Assembly (NCBI RefSeq): GCF_028285745.1
Contig: NZ_JANQOP010000300.1
Coordinates: 1 to 40,178, forward strand
DNA length: 40,178 nucleotides
Origin: Acaryochloris sp. IP29b_bin.137
GTDB taxonomy: Bacteria; Cyanobacteriota; Cyanobacteriia; Thermosynechococcales; Thermosynechococcaceae
Direction of reading: 5' to 3'
Shown: piece by piece, positions 7,574-16,588 of the stretch
How positions within the stretch are numbered: the stretch's first letter is position 1
Layout: each line of letters starts with the position of its first letter
Made by a program: the position numbers and the translations under genes
The notes under the pieces: generated by a model
The model's input: the letters and a program-made list of their open reading frames with translations, nothing else
The model's database searches: none
What the model was told of the DNA's origin: nothing

Positions 7574-9274
7574 CTAAGCATCAGCAGTTTGCACTTCAGA
7601 TACCGAGGAAGAAGCACTGCGATGCTGCTGAGACCGATAGCGGAGAATGGTTGCCAGCACAAATAAGCTATCCATACCGACCAAACCGGCGATCAGCACT
7701 GCAGAACCGCCCGTACCGAATCCATAACTGTGTAATCCTGTTCCCAGCACAAAATTAACGCCATACCAAGCCATCAGTACGGCATTAAACCCTAAGACAC
7801 TGGCAACATTCATGCCAAATTGTCCTAACCAGCCCGCTAAACGACCATGAACAGGCGCTAAATAGCAAAGCAAGGCAATTAAAGCCCAGGTCTCTTTTGG
7901 ATCCCACCCCCAGAACCGACCCCAGGAAAAATGCGCCCAGATGCCCCCCAAAATAATGCCTGTCGTCAGCAACAATATCCCCACTTGAATCACTCGGGTA
8001 TTTAATCGGGACAGGGCCGTTGCCGTTGAACCGCCCTGGGGCTGTCGCCAATATTGCATCAGTGCCAGATGTCCTAAGCCCATGGCCAAGGCAAAGCTGG
8101 CATAGCTAAGGGTGATCGTGGGGACATGGATACTGAGCCAAAAGTTATCCCGCAATACAGGCACTAAGGGCTCAATACTGGGGTCCAGCACCGCGGGTAA
8201 GCTATCTGCCAGCAGCAGACAAACCACTGCCAACGGTGCTGCAGCTAACAAATAAGATCTGGCTCGGGTCTGTAGCTCAAAGTAAAAGGCTAAGGCGGCA
8301 ATTCCAAAACCAACCCACACCACAGATTCATACATATTGGTAACGGGGGGACGGCCTGCAATTTGCATGCGCAGGCCAAAGCCCAAGGCTTGGACCAAGA
8401 TGCCTCCGAGGAAGGTTCCCATGCCAGTCCAATACAAGTTAAAGCTGGGAACGAGTTGGCTCGTGAGGAGGACCAGAAATGCGATTCCATACAGTTTCCA
8501 AGCTTTACCAAAGGGATGGAAGTGATTGAAAAAGGCTTCCCGTTGCAACGTGGCCATCGCTGGATAAATCTCAGGACTTAAATCTGCTAGGGACTGCTGC
8601 AATAGGGCCGCAGGCTCTGCCAAAGACTCTAAATCATCCCCCTGGGCTTGATACTGCTGGTTGAGCTGTTCAAACTGGGTCTGAATCTTGGCCGCCATCT
8701 CAGGAGGATAAAGTTGTTCAGCGTCCGCAATCCCGACCCAAGTTCCTTTGATATCCATGGGGTGGGGCACCAGAGGCAAAGTTTGACTGCCAACCGTATC
8801 CAACATTAAATTGAGGCGATCTTCGAGGGTTAAGGCTTCTCGTTCATCTCGTGTCAGGGGTTGCTCTTGCAGCTGTTTGGTATGGGCTTGTTGCAAGATC
8901 AGACCCAAATCAGAATTAATCAGGGTAGAAAAGCTAAAGTGCTTTTGCTCCAAGGGCAGTCCCAATTGGGCTTTGAGGGGGCGATAGTTGACGAGAATAA
9001 AGGGCTCGTCATTCCAATCTCGGCTATTTAGCCACAAAGACCAATAGGTCTGTGGCGCATCTAAAACATCACCACTGGCTAGTTGATATCGCGATGCCCC
9101 ATGAATCGTGGTGACGGTTTCCCGGGCCACTGTATCTAAGGGCTTTTTGCGGCCATCCAACTGAACGGCCAACGTGTCCACTGCGGTTTGGGCAGGGGGT
9201 TGCCATTGACTTGACGGAGTGACCATTAAGACACAGGCGAGACAAAGTCCCCATAAAAATTTCAGTTGATTCAT
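7574..9274 (-). CDS. CcsA/ResC-like cytochrome c haem handling protein, long form
   Basis: A 566-residue integral membrane protein. The C-terminal half (about 260-545) has the haem-handling core: the tryptophan-rich WWD segment with WGWDPKETWALI at 455-466, flanking histidines in HVPTI (383), AHFSWG (448) and GLHSYG (515), and the upstream GRPPVTNMYES motif at 307-317. The N-terminal 250 residues are mainly soluble after a first hydrophobic segment (7-20), which is unusual, as ordinary cyanobacterial CcsA is about 320-350 residues. The domain probably faces the periplasm or lumen. System II complexes pass haem across the membrane and attach it to CXXCH cysteines. The start ATG overlaps the stop of the ResB-like gene by one base (TAATG), so the pair is coupled, as in fused CcsBA proteins. 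Probably dedicated to the nearby multihaem cytochromes (inference). Confidence 0.88.
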   Translation of the reverse strand: MNQLKFLWGLCLACVLMVTPSSQWQPPAQTAVDTLAVQLDGRKKPLDTVARETVTTIHGASRYQLASGDVLDAPQTYWSLWLNSRDWNDEPFILVNYRPLKAQLGLPLEQKHFSFSTLINSDLGLILQQAHTKQLQEQPLTRDEREALTLEDRLNLMLDTVGSQTLPLVPHPMDIKGTWVGIADAEQLYPPEMAAKIQTQFEQLNQQYQAQGDDLESLAEPAALLQQSLADLSPEIYPAMATLQREAFFNHFHPFGKAWKLYGIAFLVLLTSQLVPSFNLYWTGMGTFLGGILVQALGFGLRMQIAGRPPVTNMYESVVWVGFGIAALAFYFELQTRARSYLLAAAPLAVVCLLLADSLPAVLDPSIEPLVPVLRDNFWLSIHVPTITLSYASFALAMGLGHLALMQYWRQPQGGSTATALSRLNTRVIQVGILLLTTGIILGGIWAHFSWGRFWGWDPKETWALIALLCYLAPVHGRLAGWLGQFGMNVASVLGFNAVLMAWYGVNFVLGTGLHSYGFGTGGSAVLIAGLVGMDSLFVLATILRYRSQQHRSASSSVSEVQTADA

Positions 9275-11019
9275 TATCCGTCCTGAGGTGCAAGGGGCAT
9301 GGGGGCGGGCTTAGCCGCGATAGGTTCATTGGGTCTCTCTAACGCTGTAGCCCGTTTTTTGAATAGGGTGGGGCCGTAGAACATAACGCCTATACCCAAT
9401 ACGGTTAATAAGGCGCCATTCCAAGTCAACGCGGTCACCCATAGGGGTTCCCGTTTAACTTGCAGGGTGGATTGGTTTAAATCGCCTGGATTCCAGGAAG
9501 CTTGGGCAATTTTCCACCCCTGGTACCAGGTAGGATGATTCATCCAGACTGAGCGTCGTTGGGCTGATTCGCCCTGGAGATCTTCAATCCGAATCTGGCT
9601 GGTCCACATGGCTACCGAGTCGCTGCCTTCATTGCGCTCAACGATAAAATCATCCAAACCCACCCGAAAGGGTAAGGCCAGCATGCGAGGGCCAAAGGCC
9701 GCCATTTTGGGATGCGAACCATCGGCAATCAGTGTTGATTCTCCCCAGGTTAGCCATTGCTGCCCATCCGCTGAGGCCACTTGCAACGCCGGAACTCCTT
9801 CCATCCCAGGTGGAGTGGTCAGGCGCTCTTGGATTCGCTTCCCATGGGGGAGCCAGTCTGCCAGAGTGATTTTGAAATCTGCCCAGCCCGGCTGAATCAT
9901 TTGATCCATCACCAAAGGCCCTGAGGTAAAAGACTTAGAGGAGCGGGCTGCATAATAGAGATTTTGATTGGCAACCACGACTCGGAAGTAATCGCTAGCT
10001 GGGGGCGGCGGGACTTGATACTCCCAGTCCAAATCCAGTAAGGACTCATCCCCCGCCAAGATCGGCCCGGCCTGAGCAAAGACAAACCAGCGTTCTTGCA
10101 GATCAGCCTGGGTCACTTCTATTTCTAGGGCTGGATTTTGCCAATCCTGAGACGCCGTGATCGGCTGATTCTGGTCATCCAAGCGAAAATCTGGCCACAC
10201 ATTCAGTAGGTGAACCTGGATATCATTAATGACGGCATCATGACGGCGTAAGTCATCAATGGCCAGCGAGGTGTTTGCATCTCCTAACTTGATCAGTAGG
10301 GTTCCAGATGGATGGGCTTGCGTTTGAGCTGGATCGGCCAAGAGCTGTTGGAGATCGGTTTGATTTTCAGCTTGCCGTAGTTCTAGTTGGGCTGGTCCTA
10401 AATCCACCGTTTCAGCAGTAGGCGACAACCACTGATCGAAGGTTTGACCCATGCGATCGCTACTCAATACCAACCGGACGGCAGGGCTATCTGTAGCGTC
10501 TCCTGCTCGATAATCAACGGTTTCAACAGAATTATCGCTGTAGTCCAACAAGGTCAACCCAGCAAATTGGTGGGGTGAAATGACCTGGCCTGGCTTCACC
10601 ATCACCGCTGCCTGCTGAACTTGACCTTGATCATCCATCACTTCTAAGAGTTCACCCTCGACCCGCACCAAGTGATTAGCCGGTTGATCTGTGCGCACCA
10701 GCAAAAGTCCTTCTACACCTAGGTGAATCACCGCCGCAGAACCGGCAATCAGCACAATCAACCCTAAGTGAGTCAGGGCAAAGCCCACTTTTCGCGCCCC
10801 GCGCCAGGGATAACGGGAAAGGGTAGAGACACCCAAATTGACCGCGAGCAGAAACATCAAGGCTCCAAACCAAGGACTCTTATAGATCTGCTGTTGGACC
10901 GCCAGCGATCCAACTTTGCTTTCATAGAAGGTGGCCCAGATTAAAATACTTGCGATCGCACCTAATACGGGCACTGCCAGCTGAATAGAACCCAAAAAAC
11001 GGACAAGCTTGGCGACCAT
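9274..11019 (-). CDS. ResB/Ccs1-like cytochrome c assembly protein
   Basis: A 581-residue protein with three N-terminal membrane helices (about 10-30, 48-66, 78-100), a large soluble region (about 105-525) and a last helix (about 528-550): the ResB/Ccs1 layout. His84 in the FALTHLGL motif of the third helix sits where the haem-binding membrane His of CcsBA proteins lies. The soluble part is poorly conserved and longer than in some Ccs1. It forms the channel/chaperone partner of CcsA, holding apocytochrome and haem on the exported side. It is the first gene of the minus-strand haem block. The 11020-11262 gap upstream is shared with a divergent Uma2 gene and should contain its promoter. It looks like a second, divergent Ccs set beside the housekeeping one expected elsewhere in the genome (inference). 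Confidence 0.85.
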   Translation of the reverse strand: MVAKLVRFLGSIQLAVPVLGAIASILIWATFYESKVGSLAVQQQIYKSPWFGALMFLLAVNLGVSTLSRYPWRGARKVGFALTHLGLIVLIAGSAAVIHLGVEGLLLVRTDQPANHLVRVEGELLEVMDDQGQVQQAAVMVKPGQVISPHQFAGLTLLDYSDNSVETVDYRAGDATDSPAVRLVLSSDRMGQTFDQWLSPTAETVDLGPAQLELRQAENQTDLQQLLADPAQTQAHPSGTLLIKLGDANTSLAIDDLRRHDAVINDIQVHLLNVWPDFRLDDQNQPITASQDWQNPALEIEVTQADLQERWFVFAQAGPILAGDESLLDLDWEYQVPPPPASDYFRVVVANQNLYYAARSSKSFTSGPLVMDQMIQPGWADFKITLADWLPHGKRIQERLTTPPGMEGVPALQVASADGQQWLTWGESTLIADGSHPKMAAFGPRMLALPFRVGLDDFIVERNEGSDSVAMWTSQIRIEDLQGESAQRRSVWMNHPTWYQGWKIAQASWNPGDLNQSTLQVKREPLWVTALTWNGALLTVLGIGVMFYGPTLFKKRATALERPNEPIAAKPAPMPLAPQDG

Positions 11020-11262
11020 GAAGACCTCAGATAACCAGCACTATGCCCCTATTTAGTCGGAATTAGTTGCCCTATAAAGTAGTGGATGTATCAAATTGAA
11101 GGTCAACAGTGAGAAATTAATCCGTATTTTGCACAGTACCTATGCATAATGTGAATGTTTATGCCGTAGTGTTTCTGCTTTATGCACATAGAGGCTTTAT
11201 CTATTTTGCTAAGAGGCCAGATAGATAAAGATATGATAAGAGGGTGCGATCAATGTCTACCC

Positions 11263-11925
11263 ATGACTCTTTCTCTAGACAAAACTGAATCGCTTAGTTT
11301 CCAGCGTCGAGATGCGACTTGGCAAGACTATGTGGCCATTCGAGATGGGGAAGACGACTGGCGCAAGATTGCCTTTCATGCAGGATGGCTATGGATCGAT
11401 ATGGGCACAGAAGGACCCAATCATGCTTCTTTTAGTGATTTAATGACGGCAATCTTTTTTGTTTGGGCGTTTTTGCATCCTGAGGAAGTGTTGCAATCCT
11501 ATGGTCGTTGCCTCTTTGAGCTACCGGACACCCATGCTTGTGCGCCTGATTTAGTGCTGTATAAGGGGGAAGATTTTCCCAGATGGCAACCGGGTGAACC
11601 ACGCCGTATTGAGCTGAATCGCCATCGTCTGCCTGACTTGGTAGGAGAAATTGCGGATACGACGCTGAACATCGACTTAGATGAGCAAAAGCGGCTGTAT
11701 GCAAGCTTGGGGATTGCTGAATATTGGGTGATTGATGTCAAAGGCCGACAGATTTTTGCCTTTGGGCTATCTGAAGACGGTGTATATGAAGCAATTCAAT
11801 CTTCACAGGTATTGACAGGCTTGCCGACTGACCTGGTAGAACAAACGCTAGAACGTTTAGCGGTGGAGACTAATACGGCAGCAGCAAATTGGCTGATGCA
11901 GCAGTTATTACCGATGAACCAATAG
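11263..11925 (+). CDS. Uma2 family endonuclease-like protein
   Basis: A 220-residue protein of the Uma2 (DUF820) family, a PD-(D/E)XK nuclease fold found in many copies in cyanobacteria. The expected elements are visible: APDLVLY with the first Asp near residue 100, VGEIAD with the Glu, then DEQKRLYASLGI with the Lys, and EYWVID near the end of the core. The track from an earlier ATG at 11182 would add 27 residues of unlike sequence. I chose 11263 because MTLSLDK begins like family members. Cellular role is not established for the family. A restriction or DNA-repair function is guessed from the fold only. It stands alone, divergent from the ResB-like gene. Confidence 0.8.
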   Translation: MTLSLDKTESLSFQRRDATWQDYVAIRDGEDDWRKIAFHAGWLWIDMGTEGPNHASFSDLMTAIFFVWAFLHPEEVLQSYGRCLFELPDTHACAPDLVLYKGEDFPRWQPGEPRRIELNRHRLPDLVGEIADTTLNIDLDEQKRLYASLGIAEYWVIDVKGRQIFAFGLSEDGVYEAIQSSQVLTGLPTDLVEQTLERLAVETNTAAANWLMQQLLPMNQ

Positions 11926-12073
11926 GGTCAAAACCGTATCGCTGCCCAATCAAGGTCTATTCTTGCGGGTCAATCGTATCTAGAGAATGGTTCAGTTGAA
12001 GCGCCTGGACAAACCCAACCTGAAGATCTACAACAATAAGTACTGTGATATCCCCCTTCCTGCCCTTGTACTG

Positions 12074-12733
12074 ATGCCTTCCCAAGATTCGAAACCACCT
12101 GCGATCGCAGATTTACGGTGTGACTATCGGTTAAAAGCATTGTTAGAAACCGAAGTGAATGCCAATCCGATTCAGCAATTCCAACTTTGGTTTGATCAAG
12201 CCCTACAAGCAGACTTGCCAGAACCCAATGCCATGACCTTAGCGACTGTCAGTGCCGATGGGAGACCGTCAGCGCGGATAGTCCTGTTAAAAGGGGTTGA
12301 TCCAGCGGGGTTTGTCTTTTATACCAACTACCAGAGCCGAAAAGGGCAGGAACTGGCCGCTACCCCTTGGGCGGCCTTGGTGTTTTGGTGGGCTGAGTTA
12401 GAGCGACAGGTGCGGATTGAAGGTCGAGTCAGCAAAGTTAGTGATACAGAAACCGAGACCTATTTTGATAGTCGTCCTCGGGGTAGCCAGCTTGGGGCTT
12501 GGGCCTCAGAACAGAGTCAAGTCATTTGCGATCGCATCGTCCTCGAACAGCGGCTGCAGGACTTAGAACAGCAATATCAAGATCAGTCCATTCCTCGTCC
12601 ACCCCATTGGGGCGGCTATCGGCTGCAGCCGGATTTGATTGAATTTTGGCAAGGCCGTCCGAACCGTCTCCACGATCGATTATGTTACCAACGCCAGGAT
12701 CAGTCTTGGGCCCTTCAACGATTATCCCCCTAA
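12074..12733 (+). CDS. pdxH: Pyridoxamine 5'-phosphate oxidase
   Basis: A 219-residue FMN enzyme that oxidises pyridoxine or pyridoxamine 5'-phosphate to pyridoxal 5'-phosphate. The sequence shows [22 protein letters not shown] (broken here as [15 protein letters not shown] and IVLLKG), YTNYQSRKG, the [13 protein letters not shown] phosphate/FMN segment, and the C-terminal [14 protein letters not shown] motif. Length from 12074 matches the family. A longer reading from 11987 adds 29 residues that do not resemble PdxH. The gene is followed after 13 bases by the PlsY-like fusion gene, suggesting an operon. A HIP1 copy lies at 12101 and another at 12538. Confidence 0.95.
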   Translation: MPSQDSKPPAIADLRCDYRLKALLETEVNANPIQQFQLWFDQALQADLPEPNAMTLATVSADGRPSARIVLLKGVDPAGFVFYTNYQSRKGQELAATPWAALVFWWAELERQVRIEGRVSKVSDTETETYFDSRPRGSQLGAWASEQSQVICDRIVLEQRLQDLEQQYQDQSIPRPPHWGGYRLQPDLIEFWQGRPNRLHDRLCYQRQDQSWALQRLSP

Positions 12734-12746
12734 GGGTAAATGGCCC

Positions 12747-14033
12747 ATGACCTTAATCCAAGTTTGGGGGTGTTTACTGATCTTTGTTCTTTGCCCCGTA
12801 CTCGGAGGACTGCCCATCGCGGAATGGCTGATTTCGCGACTGCCCACCACCCAATTCTTCAACCTCAAAACACTGATCACAGGAAGTGTAGAAGCCAGCA
12901 AAGGGGTGGCCTCTGTGGCCCTGGCTCGCTATTACTTTCCGATGGATGCCACTTGGTGGTTGATAGCGCTGATTGCCTTACTCTTTGGTCAGTTTGGATT
13001 GCGAAAGTCAAAGCAGATATGGGGAGTGGCGGCAGGTTGCCTGACCTATAGTTGGCAAATTACCTTTTTGATGGTGCTGATCGGTGGCATTGGCCTGACC
13101 TTACTGCGAGAACGTCGCCTGGGACGAATAGGCTTATGGGTGTTATTCCCCATTGTTGTGGGACTCCATAGTCAACAGGGTGCTCAAGTCCTCGCAGCAA
13201 TCGGTCTCAGTAGTCTCTTCGTTTGGATGGACGATCAGTTTCCTGACGTATCCCCATCTTCTGTGAGCCAGGACCAAGCCCTGATGACGGTTTCGGCCGC
13301 CAACGATGCCCATTTGTTTGGTTTCTTTCGGCGCGATCGCAATATCCGCACCCTGAACCATCCCCTTAAGGCCGATCAGGTGGGGCAAATGGCAGCAACC
13401 CTTAGCCAACTCAAAGCTTTAGGACAAAACGTACCACCCAGTTGGGTATTGCCACCGGGCGATGACGCGAATCCGCTAATCCAGTTACTCAATCCCAGTC
13501 CAGAACAACCTCTAATGATTCGATCGAGTGTGATTGGGGCGGTCCAGTTGGATGCCGATCCACCACCTGAACCCATTTATCAAATTACCTCTCGTCGAGC
13601 TTTAGCTCAGGTGATTGGGGCCTGCCGCACTGCCTATAGCATCACCCCAGCCTCCCCCAGATCCCATGATCGAGGGGTAGCGGTGATCGTCCAAGTCCAA
13701 ATTAAGGGGCAATTGAGCGGACTGGCCTGGCGTCAAAGCACCCCAAATGGCGATTCCACCGTGGTCATTACGGGGGGGCCAGGTGCAACGCCTGCTGAAG
13801 CATTGATGCATCCGTCGACTCAACAGATCCAGGTATCGATTCCAGAAGAAGCTCATGCTTATGCGCTCAGCCCAACGCAACCTTTGCCGTCACAACTGGT
13901 ACAAAAAATTGTCTCAATAACTCAGGCCGTCGAGAACCACTGTTCTGGCATTCCACAACGGATTGAATGGAGTGATGACGGATCGACGCTATGGGTATTA
14001 GCAGTAAGTCCTCACAAGACCGCCTATGCTTAA
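12747..14033 (+). CDS. PlsY-like membrane domain fused to a PPDK/PEP-synthase-like N-terminal domain
   Basis: A 428-residue protein. Residues 1-170 form five or six membrane segments resembling the acyl-phosphate:glycerol-3-phosphate acyltransferase PlsY (GGLPIAEWLI, EASKGVASVAL), but the usual GNPGATN and FKGGKGVAT motifs are not recognisable. Residues 210-420 resemble the ATP-grasp part of pyruvate phosphate dikinase or PEP synthase: VPPSWVLP, MIRSS, IYQITS, VAVIVQVQ, GLAW and GGPGA. The phosphohistidine and PEP-binding domains are absent. The start at 12747 has AAGGG ten bases upstream. An earlier in-frame ATG at 12639 lies inside pdxH and is unlikely. Enzyme activity for either half is doubtful. 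It could be a regulatory or structural relative in lipid synthesis. No exact family recognised. Confidence 0.7.
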   Translation: MTLIQVWGCLLIFVLCPVLGGLPIAEWLISRLPTTQFFNLKTLITGSVEASKGVASVALARYYFPMDATWWLIALIALLFGQFGLRKSKQIWGVAAGCLTYSWQITFLMVLIGGIGLTLLRERRLGRIGLWVLFPIVVGLHSQQGAQVLAAIGLSSLFVWMDDQFPDVSPSSVSQDQALMTVSAANDAHLFGFFRRDRNIRTLNHPLKADQVGQMAATLSQLKALGQNVPPSWVLPPGDDANPLIQLLNPSPEQPLMIRSSVIGAVQLDADPPPEPIYQITSRRALAQVIGACRTAYSITPASPRSHDRGVAVIVQVQIKGQLSGLAWRQSTPNGDSTVVITGGPGATPAEALMHPSTQQIQVSIPEEAHAYALSPTQPLPSQLVQKIVSITQAVENHCSGIPQRIEWSDDGSTLWVLAVSPHKTAYA

Positions 14034-14132
14034 TCCACTTTCCATTAGAACAGACTTAAAGGATGGGCTGAGTGTCAGCTCCAACGGCTCAGTTTACATA
14101 AACTCTAAACGTGTGATAGCGTTAATGTCTAC

Positions 14133-14206
14133 GGACGCATAGCTCAGTTGGTTAGAGCACCACGTTGACATCGTGGGGGTCTCCCGTTCGAGTCGGGATG
14201 TGTCCA
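14133..14206 (+). tRNA. tRNA-Val (GAC)
   Basis: The acceptor arms GGACGCA and TGTGTCC pair (one G-T). The D-arm AGCTCAGTTGGTTAGAGC, the anticodon stem CCACG/CGTGG with loop TTGACAT (anticodon GAC), and the T-loop GTTCGAGTC are all present, with discriminator A. CCA is not encoded. The gene lies between the PlsY-like fusion and a variable region. Confidence 0.95.
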
Positions 14207-14648
14207 TTGGCCGTAATTCTTATACCTGGTGAGGCATTGTCAACTTAACCGCCAATCTCAAGAACTAGGCACTATTTTTCAACAATAGGCTCAAGATGTA
14301 AGTTTAAGCAGCAGCGCTCAGACCCGTCAATTCATGCCAGCTGCTAAAACGCTGACTCAGCGTATCTCTAAATTCAGGTGCAGATGGTTGATGGTGCTAC
14401 AGAACTGAAACAGGCATGACGCAACTACCACCATTGACGACATAAATTGATGACCTCAAAGAGAAACTTTGCCAAGTCGTGTATTATCATGAAACCATTT
14501 AATTTGGTGATTTCGGTTGTAATAGCAATAAGTTTTTTGGAAAATTTTTATAGCTCAAGTTATAGGATGAATTTAAAGTAGTGGGGATTCTAGCAGTAGA
14601 TGTAAATGATTTACACTTCCTTGGGTGTATACCAACAAAGGGTGAGGC
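14207..14648. other. 442-base stretch without a clear gene
   Basis: This lies between tRNA-Val and the GH5 gene. No complete ORF of note is present. On the minus strand, 14304-14390 reads as an open stretch ending in SSWHELTGLSAAA and a stop, which could be the tail of a decayed gene, but it is too short to identify. The last 150 bases are AT-rich and should hold the GH5 promoter. Confidence 0.4.
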
Positions 14649-15911
14649 ATGAAAAAGAATCTTATCCAATTGCTATTCTCAATACCATTAATACTGTCGG
14701 CACAAGCGGTATATGCTGCGCCTAATTTGGTCGATCCCTGGACCATGGTTAAACGACTCGGCGTCGGTATCAATGCGGTTTGTCGAGGAACCAGTTCTGG
14801 AGGTGATCCGGTTTGGCAGAAACGATTTGCCACAGACATCGCTAATGCAGGATTCGATACTGTACGTTTATGGGCGAAACCAAGTGCAAAGGATACTGGA
14901 GGTCCACCTAACTACATTGTTAAAGCCAGCTACTGGGCTAACATCGAAGCTCAGATTGACGACAGTTTGAATGCAGGTCTTAACGTAATCCTGGTAGTAG
15001 ATGAAAAGTGGTATTCAGGTTCGTATAATCAATACAATAAACCTAGTAATACCGCAGCGCAAAAAAAGGCAATCTTGGACCGCATTGTTAAATTTTGGGC
15101 ACAAGCCTCTAAGCGTTGGAAAAACAAATCAGAAAACCTAGTTTATCAGATACTGAACGAACCAGCAGCGACTCATGGCCTCTCATGGAGCATGCCTTCA
15201 AATGCAGTCTACATGAAGCTATTGAAGGATTCTGTAAAGGCAATACGTGCGAATGACAAGAATCGTAATATTACTTTCTTTGCCAGAAATCACTGGAACA
15301 TATCACAAATTCGCCCTAAGGATATCCCTGGCTTAGGAGCTTATTATTTTGGTTCACAGCACGGTTATCCCGGTAAAGACTTTCATTCACGGGGGAAAGC
15401 ACTCTGGGGACCAAGCAATTCTCAAGTGACTGAAATGAATCAATACTTTAATAAGATCTCAACCTTCGTCAATGACAAATCACGTCATAGTGATGGTAAG
15501 AGACATCCAGTTGCCATTACCGAATTCGGTACTCGTCACAAAGCTAAATTTGGAGGCCCATCAACTTGGGTTTATAAGAATGGCCGTATCGAAGAAAAAG
15601 AAAGAGCCCAATATACAGATTACATCGTAAAGCGAGCCCGTAAAAACGACATTGCGATCCTACTCCATTCAGGCCCTGCAGCGGGAAATGGCTTCAACTT
15701 TTCAATCTATCGCCACACCAATGCTGTCGGCAAGCGTTGGACTTATCCACGGATCGTAGACAGCATAACTAAGTATTCAAGTAGCAGTTCCGCATCCCCA
15801 TCAACTTCCTCTAACTCCCACCTGGAAATTTTTTCGGGTGCATTGCCTAGTCTGAGTTTTGGAGGCTTTGCAATGCTCGCTCTTTCGGAATTTGGGGTAA
15901 TTGAAGGGTAG
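14649..15911 (+). CDS. Secreted glycoside hydrolase family 5-like protein
   Basis: A 420-residue protein with a signal peptide (about 1-23, ending AVYA). The middle has the (beta/alpha)8 signature of GH5/cellulase-type enzymes: TVRLWAKP near 71, QILNEP with the probable acid/base Glu171, NHW near 214, and AITEFGT with the probable nucleophile Glu292. Such enzymes cut beta-1,4-linked glucans or mannans with retention; substrate cannot be told here. A Ser-rich linker (about 373-387) leads to a 33-residue tail that resembles no binding module and may be a truncated or shifted remnant. The gene is alone on its strand, less GC-rich than pdxH, and next to a tRNA, which fits acquisition by transfer (inference). 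Confidence 0.8.
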   Translation: MKKNLIQLLFSIPLILSAQAVYAAPNLVDPWTMVKRLGVGINAVCRGTSSGGDPVWQKRFATDIANAGFDTVRLWAKPSAKDTGGPPNYIVKASYWANIEAQIDDSLNAGLNVILVVDEKWYSGSYNQYNKPSNTAAQKKAILDRIVKFWAQASKRWKNKSENLVYQILNEPAATHGLSWSMPSNAVYMKLLKDSVKAIRANDKNRNITFFARNHWNISQIRPKDIPGLGAYYFGSQHGYPGKDFHSRGKALWGPSNSQVTEMNQYFNKISTFVNDKSRHSDGKRHPVAITEFGTRHKAKFGGPSTWVYKNGRIEEKERAQYTDYIVKRARKNDIAILLHSGPAAGNGFNFSIYRHTNAVGKRWTYPRIVDSITKYSSSSSASPSTSSNSHLEIFSGALPSLSFGGFAMLALSEFGVIEG

Positions 15912-15941
15912 CCATAATGGACGGATGAGAATGCATCGCCG

Positions 15942-16367
15942 TTATTTTTGTTGAGCAGCTTGTTCCACAATTAACTCCACTTCTTGGCCATAGGACAACT
16001 CTAGGGTGTGACCATCTGGATCGCGCAAGAAGGCCCAGTAACCAATCGGATAACCTGAATCCTTGGGACCATCTAATAGAATGCCTTTCTGCTTGGCTTG
16101 GTCACAAAGGCGTTCCAATTCTTCGCGACTGTGACAGCCCACACCCAAATGGGCCAAAGGTGATAACACTGGGTGTACCACATCCTTTTGAATCAACACA
16201 ATCACGAAGGGTCGAGTGCCATCGGACAACCACACTACCGGAATGCCTGAAGATCCATCGACCCGTTTATGTACCACCTGCATTCGGGCATAGGTGGAAT
16301 AGAACTCAATACTGCGACCAATGTCAGCAACTGGGAGGGCAATATGGGTCAATCCGATATCTCTCAT
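15942..16367 (-). CDS. VOC family (glyoxalase-like) protein
   Basis: A 141-residue single vicinal-oxygen-chelate protein. It begins IGLTHIALPVADI with His8 as a likely metal ligand, has HLGVGC in the middle, and ends the fold with LRDPDGHTLELSYGQ carrying the usual Glu. These are the metal positions of glyoxalase/dioxygenase-type enzymes that act on small molecules. The substrate is unknown. The last 10 residues (VEQAAQQK) are a short tail. It converges with the GH5 gene, 30 bases apart. Confidence 0.85.
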   Translation of the reverse strand: MRDIGLTHIALPVADIGRSIEFYSTYARMQVVHKRVDGSSGIPVVWLSDGTRPFVIVLIQKDVVHPVLSPLAHLGVGCHSREELERLCDQAKQKGILLDGPKDSGYPIGYWAFLRDPDGHTLELSYGQEVELIVEQAAQQK

Positions 16368-16588
16368 GACGTATGAAGAAGAGTATTTCTAACAGTATCA
16401 GGATGGTTCAAGAGATGGCGTCATATACAGCCCATTGGCCTGCCCCTGTGACCCACCATACAACATCACCTGGGGTAGATCGTGCATGATGGTTCTATCC
16501 AAAGGGTTAAGTCTTTTGTTTTGATTACAGCTCCACCGTGAATCTGGGTACCTTATGAGCAGAGCCGGGGGCAGTTAGGAAGAGGTTC

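Noticed and set aside
11182-11262. Earlier start for the Uma2 gene
   Set aside because: The added 27 residues look unlike the family, and MTLSLDK at 11263 is the usual beginning.
12639-12746. Earlier start for the PlsY-like fusion gene inside pdxH
   Set aside because: It would overlap the conserved 3' end of pdxH in another frame, and 12747 has a ribosome site.
14304-14390. Short minus-strand open stretch resembling the tail of a lost gene
   Set aside because: About 28 codons with no start and no recognisable family. It could be chance.
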